Assembly: GCF_009857505.1 (NCBI RefSeq)
Contig: NZ_WWCP01000003.1
Coordinates: forward strand, 1 to 64,000
DNA from: Duganella lactea
Lineage (GTDB): Bacteria > Pseudomonadota > Gammaproteobacteria > Burkholderiales > Burkholderiaceae_D
Length of the DNA stretch: 64,000 bases
Direction: 5' to 3'
This document shows positions 56,924 to 64,000 of this stretch, piece by piece (position 1 is the first letter of the stretch; each line of letters opens with the position of its first letter). A program made the position numbers and the translations under genes. The notes beneath the pieces were generated by a model. That model did not search any database and was not told where the DNA came from. It saw only the letters and a list, made by a program, of their open reading frames with translations.

Positions 56924-57970
56924 ATGGTCAAGAAACTCATCACCACCACCGCCGCCAAAGCCAACCTGATGGAAGGCGTGCGCGCCGCCACGGCCTGCGC
57001 CCTGTTGCTGCTGGTCGGCTGCGCGCTGAACGTGCCGGACTTTTCGTGGGCCGCCATCGGCGCCTTCTGGACCTCGCTGGCCACCGCGCCGAACACCGCG
57101 CGCAGCCGGCTGGCGTCGATGCTGGCGTTCGCCGCGCTGTCGACCGCCGGCGGCGCGCTGGTCACCTACACGGCGGCGCTGAGCCCGACCGCCGGCGCGC
57201 TGGCGATCCTGATCTTCGTCACGCTGGCCGGCCTGACCCGCGTCTGGGGCGAACGCCCATACCAGGTGGCGATCCTGGCCGCCACCGCCTGCGTGGTGAT
57301 GATCGACCACCCATCGGCGGCGGCCGGCGACATGGCCTACCTCGGCCTGTACCTGTTCGGCTGCCTGTTCGCCACCGCGCTGAGCATGGTGCTGTGGCAG
57401 ATCCGCCCCTTCGCGCCGGACCACCACCACACCCACTGGCGACAAGCCGCCGTGCAGACGGTGCGCGCGGCGCTGGCGCAGTTGCGCGAGCACACCTCGC
57501 TGTCCAGCGACGGCATGCACTTCGCACTGCGCCTCGGCATCGCCACCACCGCCGCCTACCTGACCGTGCATATCCTGGCGCTGCCCTGCGGCTACTGGGC
57601 CACCATGGCGGTGCTGCTGATCTTGCAGCCATCGGCCGCCGGCACGTTGCCGCGCAGCGTCGAGCGCGCGATCGGCACGGTGATCGGCACGCTGATCGCC
57701 GTCACCATCGGCGCGCTGGCGTTGACGCCGCTGCAGATCGCGCTGGCGGTGTTCCCGCTGATCGGCCTGACCATGGCCCTGCGCCCGGTCGGCTACAGCG
57801 TGTTCGTCGCCTTCCTGACGCCCTCCTTCGTGCTGGTGGCCGACTACGCCATGCCCGCCATCGAATACAACTACGCGCTGGCGCGGCTGGAAAACAATCT
57901 GCTGGGCAGCGCCATCGCCATCGCCGCCACGCTGGTGCTGTGGCCGCTGACGGAACGCCTGCGCAAGTAA
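56924..57970 (+). CDS. FUSC-family inner-membrane transporter
   Basis: About 348 residues (ATG at 56924; GTG at 56918 is also open). Two sets of hydrophobic segments surround a short cytoplasmic part: ATACALLLLVGCALNVPDFSWAAIGAFW, and later LGIATTAAYLTVHILALPCGYWATMAVLLILQPS. It resembles the FUSC / aromatic-acid exporter family (AaeB, YccS). Likely exports aromatic carboxylates or similar compounds under the divergent LysR regulator. Confidence 0.85.
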   Translation: MVKKLITTTAAKANLMEGVRAATACALLLLVGCALNVPDFSWAAIGAFWTSLATAPNTARSRLASMLAFAALSTAGGALVTYTAALSPTAGALAILIFVTLAGLTRVWGERPYQVAILAATACVVMIDHPSAAAGDMAYLGLYLFGCLFATALSMVLWQIRPFAPDHHHTHWRQAAVQTVRAALAQLREHTSLSSDGMHFALRLGIATTAAYLTVHILALPCGYWATMAVLLILQPSAAGTLPRSVERAIGTVIGTLIAVTIGALALTPLQIALAVFPLIGLTMALRPVGYSVFVAFLTPSFVLVADYAMPAIEYNYALARLENNLLGSAIAIAATLVLWPLTERLRK

Positions 57971-58271
57971 GCCAAGCGCACTCACGCGCGTGCCGCCGGC
58001 CAAAACGCGAATCGGCGTGCTCCTGCGCGGGCGACGCGGCTGGTGCTGGGTGTGGTCGGCACGGCCGCCGCTGCTCTGCTGCTGAGCAAGAAGGCCAGAC
58101 CGGCGTGACAAATGTCACGACAAAAGATGACGTTTGTCCGCTGTGCGGCGACGGCAAGTGGCGTAGAATAACTTTCATCGGAACACAAGCAGTAACGCAA
58201 TACCTAAAACCTGAACCCCGTTTTAGTTGATTTAGTACCCCACACTCAACCAACTTAACGAGGATTCAATC
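57971..58271. other. Intergenic region between the FUSC gene and the Flp pilin
   Basis: No credible gene. The FUSC frame stays open for 45 codons after its stop and encodes a hydrophobic stretch ending in KKARPA, but it has no start codon of its own with a ribosome site, so it may be a decayed tail. TGACAAATGTCA at 58106-58117 is a short inverted repeat, possibly part of the pilin control region. Confidence 0.5.
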
Positions 58272-58439
58272 ATGAACGCAATCAAAAACTTCATCGCCAA
58301 CGAAGACGGCATCACCGCTATCGAATACGCCCTGATGGCCGCCGCCATCGCCGCCGCGATCACCGCCGGCCTGGCCATTCTGGGCCCGAAAATCACCGCT
58401 TCGCTGACGTACATTTCGGGCCTGATCAAATCGTCGTAA
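58272..58439 (+). CDS. Flp/PilA-type (type IVb) pilin
   Basis: 55 residues. The prepilin-peptidase site is in NEDGITAIEYALMAAAIAAAI: cleavage after Gly, with Glu at mature position 5, then a hydrophobic helix that packs the pilus core. Classical Flp pilins of tad systems have this length and motif. GAGG lies upstream of the ATG, and an intrinsic terminator follows. No tad, rcpA or prepilin-peptidase genes are in the window, so the pilin is an orphan here. Confidence 0.92.
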   Translation: MNAIKNFIANEDGITAIEYALMAAAIAAAITAGLAILGPKITASLTYISGLIKSS

Positions 58440-58457
58440 TCGACATCAGCTCCAACC

Positions 58458-58485
58458 AAATCCGGCCTGCGTGCCGGATTTTTTT
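58458..58485 (+). terminator. Intrinsic terminator of the Flp pilin gene
   Basis: AAATCCGGC (58458-58466) pairs with GCCGGATTT (58473-58481) around a 6-base loop, followed by T's. The T-run also supplies the stop codon of the convergent esterase gene. Confidence 0.9.
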
Positions 58486-59347
58486 ATCGGCGATGCTTAT
58501 TGAAGAACTGCCAGATCACCTCGTTGGCATCGATATCGCGCGTGGTCTTGCCAATCGGCAGGCCGACATTGAACGGATCGGCGCCCGGCCAGGTGTGCCC
58601 GCCATCCGTGACCGTTGCCAGCGCCACATTGCCCTGCTCCAGCCAAGTGACGCTGGTGCCGTCATTAGCGTCGGTATCGATCAAGCGCGATGCGGCCTCG
58701 GCGGCGACGCCATTCCGCTTCAGCCAGTAGTTGTAGGTATCTTCGGCCGACAGATAAGCGCCTGCTTTACCGCCATACGCCACCACCTGATCAGCCGTAC
58801 CGTGGATCAGCAGCACGCCCACATTGCCCGGCTTCGTGTGATGCTGTACCACCGGCTCCGGCATCGGCCCGCCGACCGACGCCACCGCCGCAAACAACTG
58901 CGGCAGCTCCGCCGCGATCCGCAACGAAAAGAAACCGCCACGCGATAAACCAGTCGCATACACGCGCTGCGCGTCCACACGGTAATCCTGCTTCAGCCTG
59001 GCAAGCAGCGCCTCGGTGTAACCGATATCATCGGTACCCTCCCGATAAGACATGCCGAAGCCGACATTCCAATCCTGCTTGATCCCCAGCGGATAAACCA
59101 CGATGAACTGATGGCGGTCCGCCGCCCGGTTCATTTGCGTGTACAGCATCTGCTCGGCCATGGTCATGCCGCCGCCATGGAAATTCAACACCAGCGGAAA
59201 CGCTTTCTGCGGCTGCGTCGCATAGGCAGGCGGCGTATAAACCAGATAGCGCCGCTTCTCTTCCTTATAAACAAGCGACTTCACCTGCGCCAGCGCCGGC
59301 GTGACCAGGCACATCAGGGCAAGGAAACTGATCAGAATTTTCATCAT
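58484..59347 (-). CDS. Secreted LpqC/PHB-depolymerase-type esterase
   Basis: 287 residues with a signal peptide (ISFLALMCLVTPALAQ). An alpha/beta hydrolase with NFHGGGMTMAEQM (oxyanion region), the nucleophile in YATGLSRGGFFSLRI, the Asp in LLIHGTADQVV and the His in TDGGHTWPGADP. It belongs to the LpqC / feruloyl esterase / PHB depolymerase group, so it acts outside the cytoplasm on polyester or plant esters. Located behind the OmpR two-component genes on the same strand, but separated by 71 bases. Confidence 0.85.
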   Translation of the reverse strand: MMKILISFLALMCLVTPALAQVKSLVYKEEKRRYLVYTPPAYATQPQKAFPLVLNFHGGGMTMAEQMLYTQMNRAADRHQFIVVYPLGIKQDWNVGFGMSYREGTDDIGYTEALLARLKQDYRVDAQRVYATGLSRGGFFSLRIAAELPQLFAAVASVGGPMPEPVVQHHTKPGNVGVLLIHGTADQVVAYGGKAGAYLSAEDTYNYWLKRNGVAAEAASRLIDTDANDGTSVTWLEQGNVALATVTDGGHTWPGADPFNVGLPIGKTTRDIDANEVIWQFFNKHRR

Positions 59348-59418
59348 GCGTACTCGATAAAGTTAACGAACACGCAGCTTAAGAAACAGCAGGTGAAATC
59401 GCGGTGAAATTTCCGCGC

Positions 59419-60588
59419 TTATTGCAGCGGCACGATATCGACCCGATACGCCGTCTCACCGGCATGAAAACTGATCTGCCAGCGCATCGCCGCAGCCATG
59501 CGCTGAAGCAGATTCTGGCCGTGCTGGAAACCTTGCACGGCTGCGGCCTGATTCACCGTATTGCTGATGCTAAGAACGCCATCGGCGAACGCCAGCGTCA
59601 GCCGCGATGCCGGTCCGCCGTGGAACAAGGCGTTGCCCAGGCAGTTGTTGATCAGCAGCGTGGTCAGGTGACGGTTGCCCAGCACCGAGAGCCGCTCCGG
59701 CAAATCCAGCACCAGCGCGACCTCCTCGGTGATCAGGCGCAGCAGGCTTTCTTCGATGCAGCCGCGCAGTTCAATCACCTCCTGCGCGATATGCTCGGCA
59801 CGCGCCAGGCCGAACAGCACATCGACGGTATTGCCGATCTCCGCCAGTCCTGCCTGCAACTGCGCCACATCCGGCGCGCTCAAGGCAGGGGATGCGGTCA
59901 GCGCATTGCGCATCACGGTCAGCGGGGTGCGCAGCTCGTGGCTGACATCGCGCGTAAACGCATGCTCGCGCGCCAGCGACGCATGCAGTTGCCCCAGCGT
60001 AGCCTCAAGCTTCTGCGCCAGATAGCCGATTTCATCGCACCGCCGCGCCGCAGTGAACGGCGGCGTCTGACCACGCACCTCGTCGGCCAGCACCAACAAC
60101 GGCGCCACCAGCCGCCGCGACAGCCAATACGCCAGCAACAAGGCCAGTGCAATCAAGCCCAGCGCCACCGCTGTCAGGAAGCCGCCAACCTCCTGAAACA
60201 GCGTCGACACCACCAACAGCGGCCGCACGTCCGCCAGCAGATACACCTTGCTTGCCGGCAGTTGCAGCGTGCGCAAGTGATAGTGCGGACCTGTGTCGGT
60301 GGCTATCTCGGCCCGCTCGCGCCCGGCCACAACTTGCGCACGCACCGCCGCCGGCAAGGCTTGCACGCTGGAATAGGCGCGGATGAAATCATTTGCCGGC
60401 GGCGGGATCTCGCCCCGCTCGCGGAAATGCGCCGCCATACTGGCCGCCTCGCGCTCCAGCAGGCGATCCACCAGCTTATCTTCCGTCACGTAGGAAATGA
60501 CCAGCGCCAGCCCGGTATAGCACAGGCAAATCAGCACCGTAAAACCGGCCAGCACGGCAAACAGGCTATGCCGGATCGAGCTAAACAT
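59419..60588 (-). CDS. Sensor histidine kinase (OmpR partner)
   Basis: 389 residues. An N-terminal membrane segment (FAVLAGFTVLICLCYTGLALVISYV), a periplasmic loop of ~110 residues and a second membrane segment (LTAVALGLIALALLLAYWLS) lead to a HAMP-like link. The H box is [22 protein letters not shown]; the N box is NNCLGNALFHGG. The C-terminal ATP-lid region is short and shows no clear G-box, so ATP binding deserves checking. It overlaps the end of the response regulator gene by 8 bases. Confidence 0.88.
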   Translation of the reverse strand: MFSSIRHSLFAVLAGFTVLICLCYTGLALVISYVTEDKLVDRLLEREAASMAAHFRERGEIPPPANDFIRAYSSVQALPAAVRAQVVAGRERAEIATDTGPHYHLRTLQLPASKVYLLADVRPLLVVSTLFQEVGGFLTAVALGLIALALLLAYWLSRRLVAPLLVLADEVRGQTPPFTAARRCDEIGYLAQKLEATLGQLHASLAREHAFTRDVSHELRTPLTVMRNALTASPALSAPDVAQLQAGLAEIGNTVDVLFGLARAEHIAQEVIELRGCIEESLLRLITEEVALVLDLPERLSVLGNRHLTTLLINNCLGNALFHGGPASRLTLAFADGVLSISNTVNQAAAVQGFQHGQNLLQRMAAAMRWQISFHAGETAYRVDIVPLQ

Positions 60589-61273
60589 CCGACAACACCA
60601 GGCGGTAGCCCAATTGGGGAATGGTGACGATCATCGTCTCCGCACCGGCCTGCTCAAGCTGCTTGCGCAGCGCGTAGATGTGCGACTTCAGCGCGTCGCT
60701 GTCCGGCGGATTGGCACCCCACACCTCGTGCATCAGCGCCGAGCGCGACACAGCTTGAGGATACATGGTGCACAACTTCAGCAACAGCTTGAAACCGATC
60801 TGCGTCAGCGCCAGCGGCGCGTTGTGAAACAGCGCGCTCTTCTCCCGCTGCAGCAAGGTCAGCGGCCCCAGCTGCAACTGCTGCTTGACGTGCAACTGGC
60901 CGCGCCGCGCCAGCGCCTCGCAGCGCAAGGCCAGCTCGCGCAGATCGAACGGCTTGGTCAGATAGTCATCGGCGCCCTCGTGGAAACCGCGCGCCTTGTC
61001 CTCGAAGGCATCGCGCGCGGTCAGCATCAGCACCGGCACATTGCGCGGCGCGCGCTGCTTGATGGCGCGGCAGACATCGAGGCCGTCCACATCGGGCAGA
61101 TTCAGGTCCAGCAGCACCACGTCGTAGGCCTCGCGCGTGGCCAGCTCAATCGCCAGCGCGCCGGTGGCCGCGTGATCGGTGTGCCAGCGCAAACCGTCGA
61201 GAAACGTCACCACCTGGCGGGCAATCGTTGGGTGGTCTTCCACTACCAGAATGGCTAGAGAGCTGCTGTTCAT
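60581..61273 (-). CDS. OmpR-family response regulator
   Basis: 230 residues: a receiver (ILVVEDHPTIAR, VVLLDLNLPDVDGLD, YLTKPFDLREL) and a winged-helix output domain (ALTQIGFKLLLKLCTMYPQAVSRSALMHEVWG, then SDALKSHIYALRKQLEQAG). First gene of the pair with the kinase encoded at 59419-60588. Target genes unknown; the esterase further along is one candidate. Confidence 0.93.
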   Translation of the reverse strand: MNSSSLAILVVEDHPTIARQVVTFLDGLRWHTDHAATGALAIELATREAYDVVLLDLNLPDVDGLDVCRAIKQRAPRNVPVLMLTARDAFEDKARGFHEGADDYLTKPFDLRELALRCEALARRGQLHVKQQLQLGPLTLLQREKSALFHNAPLALTQIGFKLLLKLCTMYPQAVSRSALMHEVWGANPPDSDALKSHIYALRKQLEQAGAETMIVTIPQLGYRLVLSDV

Positions 61274-61380
61274 CGTTCACTTGGAGGACTAAAAGTCCTA
61301 ACATGACAGAGAACGATATTTCAAGCAAGCATGCACCCGACCTTGCGAAAGCATTTTTAACCTCTTTGCCTGTTTGAGGT

Positions 61381-61651
61381 CTAACCGGTTGGTTAGCTAA
61401 AAAAAATCACGATCAGGCAAAACCATTATCGGGATTCGGCAATGAGGGCGTGTTGGAGGTCGTCGAAGCGTATTGAGGCAACACTTGTCACGCCGTGTAC
61501 ACCGTCCGTTACGCAAGAGCGGTCTATGTACGTACGGGACTGTTTTCAAAAGAAGTCCAATCATGGCATCACTGCGCCGAAGCGCCAAATCGACCTTATC
61601 AAGGCGCGTCTGGTGATTGCGGCAGCGATGGAGAGGAGCAATCAGCCATGA
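61381..61651 (+). pseudogene. Broken Gp49/HigB-like toxin gene
   Basis: Only the second half remains. The readable pieces HDQAKPLSGFGNEGVLEVVEAY, GNTCHAVYTVRYARAVYV and CFQKKSNHGITAPKRQIDLIKARL match the phage-derived Gp49 (RelE-type) toxin pattern, but they are split by an in-frame TGA (61474-61476) and a frame change near 61520-61530. The N-terminal part is missing; an A-run and a CTAACC/GGTTAG inverted repeat sit at the break (61381-61406). The final frame ends at 61651 and overlaps the antitoxin start. Confidence 0.8.
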
Positions 61652-61959
61652 TCAGAATCATTAATAGCGAACCCGTAGAAGAAGGCAGCGAGAATGTCTA
61701 CGCTGACCTTGGCTTTCCAGATGCCGACGAAATGCTGGCAAAGGCCATGCTTACCAGCCAGCTTGATGACAAGCTGAACAACCTTGGCATGAGTCACGCT
61801 CAAGCTGCGAAAATGTTTGATGTGCCAGTATCTTGGCTCACCGATCTGCTACTCGGAAAATTTCGAGACATCGCCCGCGACCAAATCGTCAGCTGCCTGG
61901 ACCGGCTCGACTCGGCGGTGAAACGTAAGCGGCCAGCCGAGCCAACTATGAATTCGTGA
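61648..61959 (+). CDS. higA: HigA-like XRE-family antitoxin
   Basis: 103 residues from the ATG at 61648, which overlaps the toxin remnant stop (ATGA). The N-terminal IRIINSEPVEEGSENVYADLGFPDADEMLAKAMLTSQL is the usual partner of Gp49-like toxins. The helix-turn-helix is LNNLGMSHAQAAKMFDVPVSWLTDLLLG. It appears intact, though its toxin is broken; it may persist as a repressor or a guard against related toxins. Confidence 0.85.
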   Translation: MIRIINSEPVEEGSENVYADLGFPDADEMLAKAMLTSQLDDKLNNLGMSHAQAAKMFDVPVSWLTDLLLGKFRDIARDQIVSCLDRLDSAVKRKRPAEPTMNS

Positions 61960-62005
61960 TCGGCCTCGTCACACTGACACTTTCGATGATTCGGGAGGGA
62001 AGATA

Positions 62006-62350
62006 GTGGTGAATTCAGAACAGGAAAAAGTCTGGCAAGAACGCGTCATACCCATACGGCAGGTCGGTTACTGGGTTCGGCGGTTGACAGGTGCGGCAGT
62101 GACGCTGGCGTTGTTGCCGGTGCAGGTTGTGCCAGCGGTTGCGGCAGCGGCGCCGCTCAGTCTGCGCACCGGCATTGATGGCCTGTCGCTGCACGTGCAA
62201 CAGGCCCTGGGGCGCCCGCCTTAGGATAGCACCGCCTATGTGTTCGCCAACCGCCATCGTACCCGCCTCAAGCTGGTGTGCTGGGACGGCACCGGCGTGT
62301 GGATTCGGCCAGGCCCCTTCGCTATGTCCATCGATATATTAAACGACTGA
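62006..62350 (+). pseudogene. IS66 accessory-gene remnant (TnpA/TnpB fusion with a stop)
   Basis: The first part (KVWQERVIPIRQVGYWVRRL, then LALLPVQVVPAVAAAAPLS) resembles IS66 TnpA, with the middle missing. It runs directly into TnpB-like LRTGIDGLSLHVQQALGRPP, a stop codon (TAG at 62222-62224), and TnpB-like YVFANRHRTRLKLVCWDGTGVWI. It is thus a deletion-fused and interrupted piece of an IS66 element. No IS66 transposase is present. Confidence 0.75.
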
Positions 62351-62357
62351 ATCTGAC

Positions 62358-62394
62358 CTGACAGTCGCAGGCGCCAAACCGGGGTAACTGTCAG
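62358..62394. repeat. Inverted repeat behind the IS66 remnant
   Basis: CTGACAGT and ACTGTCAG flank 21 bases. This may be an end of the lost IS element. The CTGACA motif also occurs in the 77-bp repeat family, but the rest differs. Confidence 0.4.
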
Positions 62395-62409
62395 ATCAAA
62401 TCGCGATCA

Positions 62410-62877
62410 CTACAAATGAAATCCCGCCAAAACGTTTTCGAGTTCATCTTTTTCAAGATACGCCTCCAAAATTTCATTTTCGCGGTGGCGCCATACACAA
62501 CGCTCATGGCCCAGCTCGTTTTTCACTAATAGAATTGTCCACTCATCAAAGGAAGACATCCCCAAATAAGATATGTGAAAACGCGCGTAAATATTGTCAT
62601 ATTTGCGGTACCCGTCCACCTCGGCATTTTCCCCGGCCAATAGCTCAAAGACGACGTCTTTCGGCAAGTCGTATAGGTGCTCTTCATAACGATCACATGG
62701 TTCGTTCACAAAATCGCGGATCCAGTTCCTGCATCCATTCAAATCGACAGATGAATCATCTTCGCTGCCGATCCGATGACCGTTGAGGTAAAACCAGAAG
62801 TAGCCATATACCCATCTGGTAGTCGTCAGGGTTACGTCACACTCCACTGCAAATTTATTTTTATTTCCAAAAAGCAT
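62410..62877 (-). CDS. Imm42-like immunity protein
   Basis: 155 residues, visibly AT-richer than the window. It begins MLFGNKNKFAVECDVTLTTT and has YFWFYLNGHRIGSEDD and SFDEWTILLVKNELGHERCVW, matching my memory of immunity 42 family proteins, which neutralise polymorphic or contact-dependent toxins. No toxin gene is adjacent. It sits among IS remnants, so it was probably acquired. It could instead be an unrelated small cytosolic protein. Confidence 0.65.
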   Translation of the reverse strand: MLFGNKNKFAVECDVTLTTTRWVYGYFWFYLNGHRIGSEDDSSVDLNGCRNWIRDFVNEPCDRYEEHLYDLPKDVVFELLAGENAEVDGYRKYDNIYARFHISYLGMSSFDEWTILLVKNELGHERCVWRHRENEILEAYLEKDELENVLAGFHL

Positions 62878-62953
62878 TCCATTTTCCTTCTAAACGATCC
62901 TTGGCATACTGAGTGAAGTTTCGGTGTTCGTTTGCTCGCAGAACTGCCCCACT

Positions 62954-63182
62954 CTAACTGACCCGCCTTCCACTACCTGGCAAACGCGGCCACGCGGTCG
63001 TATGCCCTTCATAACCCACCTCTTGCAGATCCATGTGAAGTTGTTTTAGATTGCGTCGCTGCTTGCGGAGTTTGGCTACCTCTGCCTTGAACCAGCCTGA
63101 TAGCTGTAACGAGTATGTGTCCAACTCGCTAGATGAACGCCGTTCCGCATAGGAAGGCTCTGTAGTTTCCGATCGCAGATAG
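62954..63182 (-). pseudogene. IS21 IstA transposase fragment
   Basis: About 75 codons on the minus strand: ERRSSSELDTYSLQLSGWFKAEVAKLRKQRRNLKQLHMDLQEVGYEGHTT, a stretch typical of IS21 IstA (the LxxWL...RKQRRTxKQLHxDLxxLGYxGSY region). The reading frame runs into unrelated sequence and ends at 62954. GGGTCAGTT motifs at both sides (62959-62968 region and 63201-63209) resemble IS21 end repeats. No IstB remains. Confidence 0.7.
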
Positions 63183-63239
63183 CGTCGCTGTGGGGAAAGT
63201 GGGTCAGTTTTCCCTGCAACTCAACAGAAAAATTTTTCG

Positions 63240-63272
63240 TGTGAGGGACCTGACGCCAAATTGTCCCTCACA
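63240..63272. repeat. 10-bp inverted repeat
   Basis: TGTGAGGGAC and GTCCCTCACA, 13 bases apart, perfect. It may be a scar or end of another mobile element, or a hairpin; it lies in the IS graveyard between the IstA fragment and tRNA-Thr. Confidence 0.5.
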
Positions 63273-63314
63273 TGTCGCAGATTTCATGGTACGCCGACGA
63301 ATTTTGAAAGATAA

Positions 63315-63351
63315 TAAAAAAACCCGCTTCCCTATGAAAGGAGCGGGTTTT
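63315..63351 (-). terminator. Intrinsic terminator of tRNA-Thr
   Basis: AAAACCCGC and GCGGGTTTT form a 9-bp stem. Read on the minus strand it ends in a T-run, about 33 bases behind the tRNA 3' end. Confidence 0.85.
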
Positions 63352-63383
63352 GATACTTCTTGATACTACGTATTGCTGAGTTC

Positions 63384-63459
63384 TGGTGCCGCTTGCCGGA
63401 ATCGAACTGGCGACCTTTTCATTACGAATGAACTGCTCTACCAACTGAGCTAAAGCGGC
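63384..63459 (-). tRNA. tRNA-Thr (anticodon CGT)
   Basis: 76 bases including the encoded CCA. On the minus strand the acceptor GCCGCTT pairs with AAGCGGC. The D-arm (TAGCTCAGTTGGTAGAGC) and T-arm (GTTCGATTC) are standard, and the anticodon loop TTCGTAA reads ACG codons. A terminator follows. tRNA genes are common integration sites, which fits the mobile debris beyond its 3' end. Confidence 0.95.
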
Positions 63460-63564
63460 GACGACCCGCATTCTAACAAAGAACTATTCATCCAACCAGT
63501 CCCAAAGCGATATTTTTTGGTCCAGTTGTGATTTTTTCATTGCATCACGCGGATCTGGGGCTTA

Positions 63565-64000
63565 TCAGCCCTCGCGATGGTAGCCGGTCACCACCGCCAC
63601 CTCGTCGCGCGAGCCCAGGAACACCGGCACGCGCTGGTGCAGCTTGTGCGGCTGGATGTCCATGATGCGCTGCTGGCCGTCGGTGGCCGCGCCGCCTGCC
63701 TGTTCGACGATGAAGGCCATCGGGTTGGCCTCGTACATCAAGCGCAGCTTGCCCGGCATCGAGGTGTCGCGGGTGTCGGCCGGGTACATGAAGATGCCGC
63801 CGCGGTTCAAAATGCGGTGCACGTCGGCCACCATCGAGGCGATCCAGCGCATGTTGAAGTTGGTGCCGCGTGGGCCGGTGTCGCCGGCCAGCAGTTCGCT
63901 GATGTAGCGCTGCACCGGCGGATGCCAGTGGCGCTGGTTCGACATGTTGATGGCGAATTCCTTGGTCTTGGCCGGGATCTGGATGTCGCGCTGGGTCAGC
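63565..64000 (-). CDS. fbp: Fructose-1,6-bisphosphatase class I, C-terminal part
   Basis: The C-terminal ~145 residues; the gene runs off the window end. Visible family blocks are [47 protein letters not shown] and [17 protein letters not shown]. The enzyme hydrolyses fructose-1,6-bisphosphate to fructose-6-phosphate in gluconeogenesis. Start not visible. Confidence 0.95.
   Translation of the reverse strand, partial: LTQRDIQIPAKTKEFAINMSNQRHWHPPVQRYISELLAGDTGPRGTNFNMRWIASMVADVHRILNRGGIFMYPADTRDTSMPGKLRLMYEANPMAFIVEQAGGAATDGQQRIMDIQPHKLHQRVPVFLGSRDEVAVVTGYHREG

Noticed and set aside
56834..58111. Upstream extension of the LysR frame giving a 721-residue protein
   Set aside because: It covers the antisense of the FUSC gene; the ATG at 56833 has AGGAG and a standard LysR N-terminus.

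Overview
The window looks like a chromosomal piece of a high-GC betaproteobacterium, most likely Oxalobacteraceae (Duganella, Massilia or a relative). This is inferred from protein character: a fused glucokinase/RpiR regulator as in Burkholderiales, a phasin, a bacteriophytochrome with heme oxygenase, many c-di-GMP and two-component proteins, and efflux pumps. No database search was possible, so all names rest on motifs seen in the translations.

Layout. 0.2-9.5 kb: glk-rpiR fusion, POT peptide transporter, a Fur-box-controlled TonB receptor, a GAF-EAL phosphodiesterase and phosphoglucomutase. 9.6-16.3 kb: NERD-helicase, M2 peptidyl-dipeptidase, two coupled GNAT acetyltransferases, cytosine deaminase and a phasin. 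16.4-24.3 kb: an MdlAB-like ABC exporter pair, a TPR-GGDEF diguanylate cyclase, a small lipoprotein, a hypothetical protein and an M29-like peptidase. 24.3-32.8 kb: a LysR/PhyH/TIM-barrel cluster with a clear operator, an HD-GYP response regulator with a CHASE kinase, an OhrR-like regulator coupled to a 2OG-Fe dioxygenase, and a REC-kinase. 32.8-45.7 kb: a candidate small RNA, a TetR-controlled RND efflux operon, an unrecognised three-gene unit (39984-41512) and an EmrAB-TolC-type MFS efflux operon. 45.9-61.3 kb: DUF883 protein, LivK-type binding protein, the bphO/hybrid kinase/Rcp-like regulator/bphP light-sensing locus, MsrA, a LysR-FUSC pair, an orphan Flp pilin, an esterase and an OmpR two-component system. 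61.4-63.4 kb is a graveyard of mobile DNA: a broken Gp49-like toxin beside an intact antitoxin, IS66 and IS21 remnants and an orphan Imm42-like immunity gene, next to tRNA-Thr. The window ends inside fbp.

The most notable non-coding signal is a 77-bp nearly perfect palindrome present three times (91-167, 11305-11381, 16353-16429), plus a remnant at 41504-41525 that supplies the stop codon of the unknown 401-residue protein. One copy carries a compensatory base-pair change near the hairpin tip, so the stem appears to be kept. The best candidates for something undescribed are this repeat family, the three-gene unit at 39984-41512 and the candidate small RNA at 32846-32915.
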